From Gammaproteobacteria bacterium (lineage in GTDB: Bacteria; Pseudomonadota; Gammaproteobacteria; Chromatiales; Chromatiaceae): a stretch of DNA of 6,752 nucleotides. Location of the stretch: the NCBI GenBank assembly GCA_030621975.1, contig JAUXGQ010000081.1:1-6752 (forward strand), read 5' to 3'. Of the stretch, positions 5,985 to 6,752 are shown in pieces. The position numbers were made by a program, and so were the translations under genes. The notes beneath the pieces were generated by a model that worked only from the letters and a program-made list of their open reading frames with translations, was not told where the DNA came from and did not search any database. How positions within the stretch are numbered: the first letter of the stretch is position 1; every line of letters starts with the position of its first letter.

Positions 5985-6012
5985 CTCTGCGCACCTCTGC
6001 ATCCTCTGCGGT
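5985..6012 (-). repeat. Right inverted-repeat arm
   Basis: Read on the minus strand this begins ACCGCAGAGGATGCAGAGG and ends GCGCAGAG, the inverted copy of 5762-5788 with one substitution and one extra T. It ends 8 bases from the stop codon of the minus-strand deacetylase-like gene. Confidence 0.85.
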
Positions 6013-6020
6013 GAGAATTC

Positions 6021-6752
6021 CTAGGCTTGCGGCGTTTCCACAAAGGCCTTGACGACCCCGGTCCAGGCATCGGCGAGGTTGTTGCGGTTATAGCCCCCAC
6101 CCCCCACCGCGAGGATCCTGCCCTGGCAATATTTCTCCGCAATAGCACACAGGGAGCGGGCGGCGTGGGCATGGGCTTCGGCGCTGTATTCCAGGTGGGT
6201 TATGGGGTCACCGTCGAGGCTGTCGGCGCCGCATTGAAGCAGGATGAACTCAGGGCGGCCCCGGGCGACGAATTCCTCGATCTTGGGCCAGAGCTTGAGA
6301 AAAAGCGTGTCGTTGGCGTTTGGCGGAACGGGGATGTTTAATTTTGTCCCCTTTGCCGGACCGCTTCCGGTTTCATAGACCGCGCCGGTGCCTGGATACA
6401 GAAATCGGCCGTCTTCATGGACGTCCACCAAGATGAGGTCCGGATCTTCCTCGAACGCATAGAATACGCCGTCCCCATGGTGGGCATCGATGTCCACGTA
6501 GGCAACCCGCTCTAAACCATATACCTGGCGCAGGGTTTCGATCACCACGCCGCAATCGTTGAAGACGCAAAAGCCCGACGCGGAGTCGCGCCGCGCGTGA
6601 TGGAGTCCGGCAATGGGCACGAAGGCGCGTCGGCATGTCCCCCGCATGATTCTATCCACCGCATCCAGGGTACTGCCCACGACGTAGCTCGCCGCTTCAT
6701 AGACGCCCACAAACGCCGGTGTGTCGCCCATGTCCAGAAACCCCACCCCATC
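6021..6752 (-). CDS. Histone deacetylase/AcuC-like zinc hydrolase, C-terminal part (start outside window)
   Basis: This enzyme family removes acetyl or related acyl groups from lysines or small amines with a zinc ion, in the cytoplasm. The frame is open to the window edge (DGVGFLDMGDTP first), so 243 residues are seen and the N-terminus is missing; the GTG at 6746-6744 is not the start. Numbered from the first visible residue: the His pair H51-H52 in GLHHAR; zinc ligands D89 and H91 in YVDIDAHHGDGV; the third ligand D177 in QCGADSLDGDP; and the catalytic Tyr Y221 in GGGGYN. All key residues are present, so it should be active. The call as bacterial AcuC/acetylpolyamine amidohydrolase class is from family resemblance; the substrate is unknown, and a link to acetoin use is not implied. 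It converges on the GMC gene, with the repeat element between them. Confidence 0.95.
   Translation of the reverse strand, partial: DGVGFLDMGDTPAFVGVYEAASYVVGSTLDAVDRIMRGTCRRAFVPIAGLHHARRDSASGFCVFNDCGVVIETLRQVYGLERVAYVDIDAHHGDGVFYAFEEDPDLILVDVHEDGRFLYPGTGAVYETGSGPAKGTKLNIPVPPNANDTLFLKLWPKIEEFVARGRPEFILLQCGADSLDGDPITHLEYSAEAHAHAARSLCAIAEKYCQGRILAVGGGGYNRNNLADAWTGVVKAFVETPQA

Larger units (their letters stand above)
5755..6019. mobile_element. MITE-like element with terminal inverted repeats and possible 6-bp target duplication
   Basis: Between two convergent genes lies a roughly 253-bp element (5761-6013). Its ends are inverted repeats of 27 and 28 bases (5762-5788 and 5985-6012) matching at 26 positions with one substitution and one inserted base. 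Each arm is itself three copies of a 9- to 10-base GCAGAG-type unit. The hexamer AGAATT flanks both sides directly (5755-5760 and 6014-6019), as expected for a target-site duplication. The inside encodes no transposase or convincing ORF, is less GC-rich than the genes, and holds an imperfect hairpin (5825-5849) and a 10-base direct repeat. I infer a small non-autonomous insertion or a repetitive intergenic element; the family is not named. Confidence 0.6.

Overview
The window is GC-rich, densely packed, bacterial chromosomal DNA. The mix of genes suggests a proteobacterium, most likely a gammaproteobacterium: an E. coli-like LigA tail, a DUF4136 outer-membrane lipoprotein, an Hsp20 chaperone, a Tat-exported GMC dehydrogenase pair and an AcuC-like deacetylase. 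No rRNA, tRNA, CRISPR array, phage gene or transposase gene is visible. The taxonomic guess rests on general resemblance only.

Layout, left to right. Bases 1-1134 hold the C-terminal 377 residues of NAD+-dependent DNA ligase LigA; its catalytic N-terminus lies outside the window. A 187-base gap rich in small hairpins follows. Next come a DUF4136 lipoprotein (1322-1849) and, 14 bases after its stop, an unrecognised acidic 83-residue protein (1864-2115), probably in one operon. An AT-rich stretch carries a near-consensus sigma70-type promoter (TTGAAA, 17 bases, TATTAT) in front of an Hsp20-family small heat shock protein (2397-2888). A 10-bp perfect hairpin at 2964-2987 separates it from a tight three-gene unit: a secreted thioredoxin-fold protein (3003-3458), a Tat-signal small subunit of the gluconate 2-dehydrogenase subunit 3 family (3460-4023), and a GMC-family flavoprotein (4020-5741). 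The last two overlap by four bases. On the opposite strand, converging on this unit, is a histone-deacetylase/AcuC-like hydrolase (6021-6752, start outside the window).

The gap between the convergent genes is almost filled by a roughly 253-bp element. It is bounded by 27/28-bp inverted repeats built on a 9-base GCAGAG-type unit, and these are flanked by identical AGAATT hexamers. This looks like a small non-autonomous (MITE-like) insertion with a target-site duplication.

How the genes may work together: the GMC flavoprotein has no signal peptide of its own, while its small partner has a twin-arginine signal. The pair is therefore probably folded in the cytoplasm and carried to the periplasm together, as known for FAD-glucose and fructose dehydrogenases. 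The GMC protein has a three-cysteine cluster where related enzymes bind a 3Fe-4S centre. It lacks the usual His (and apparently the His/Asn partner) of the GMC active site, and no cytochrome c subunit is encoded beside it. Its substrate and electron acceptor cannot be read from the sequence. This unit and the MITE-like element are the two parts of the window most worth a second look.
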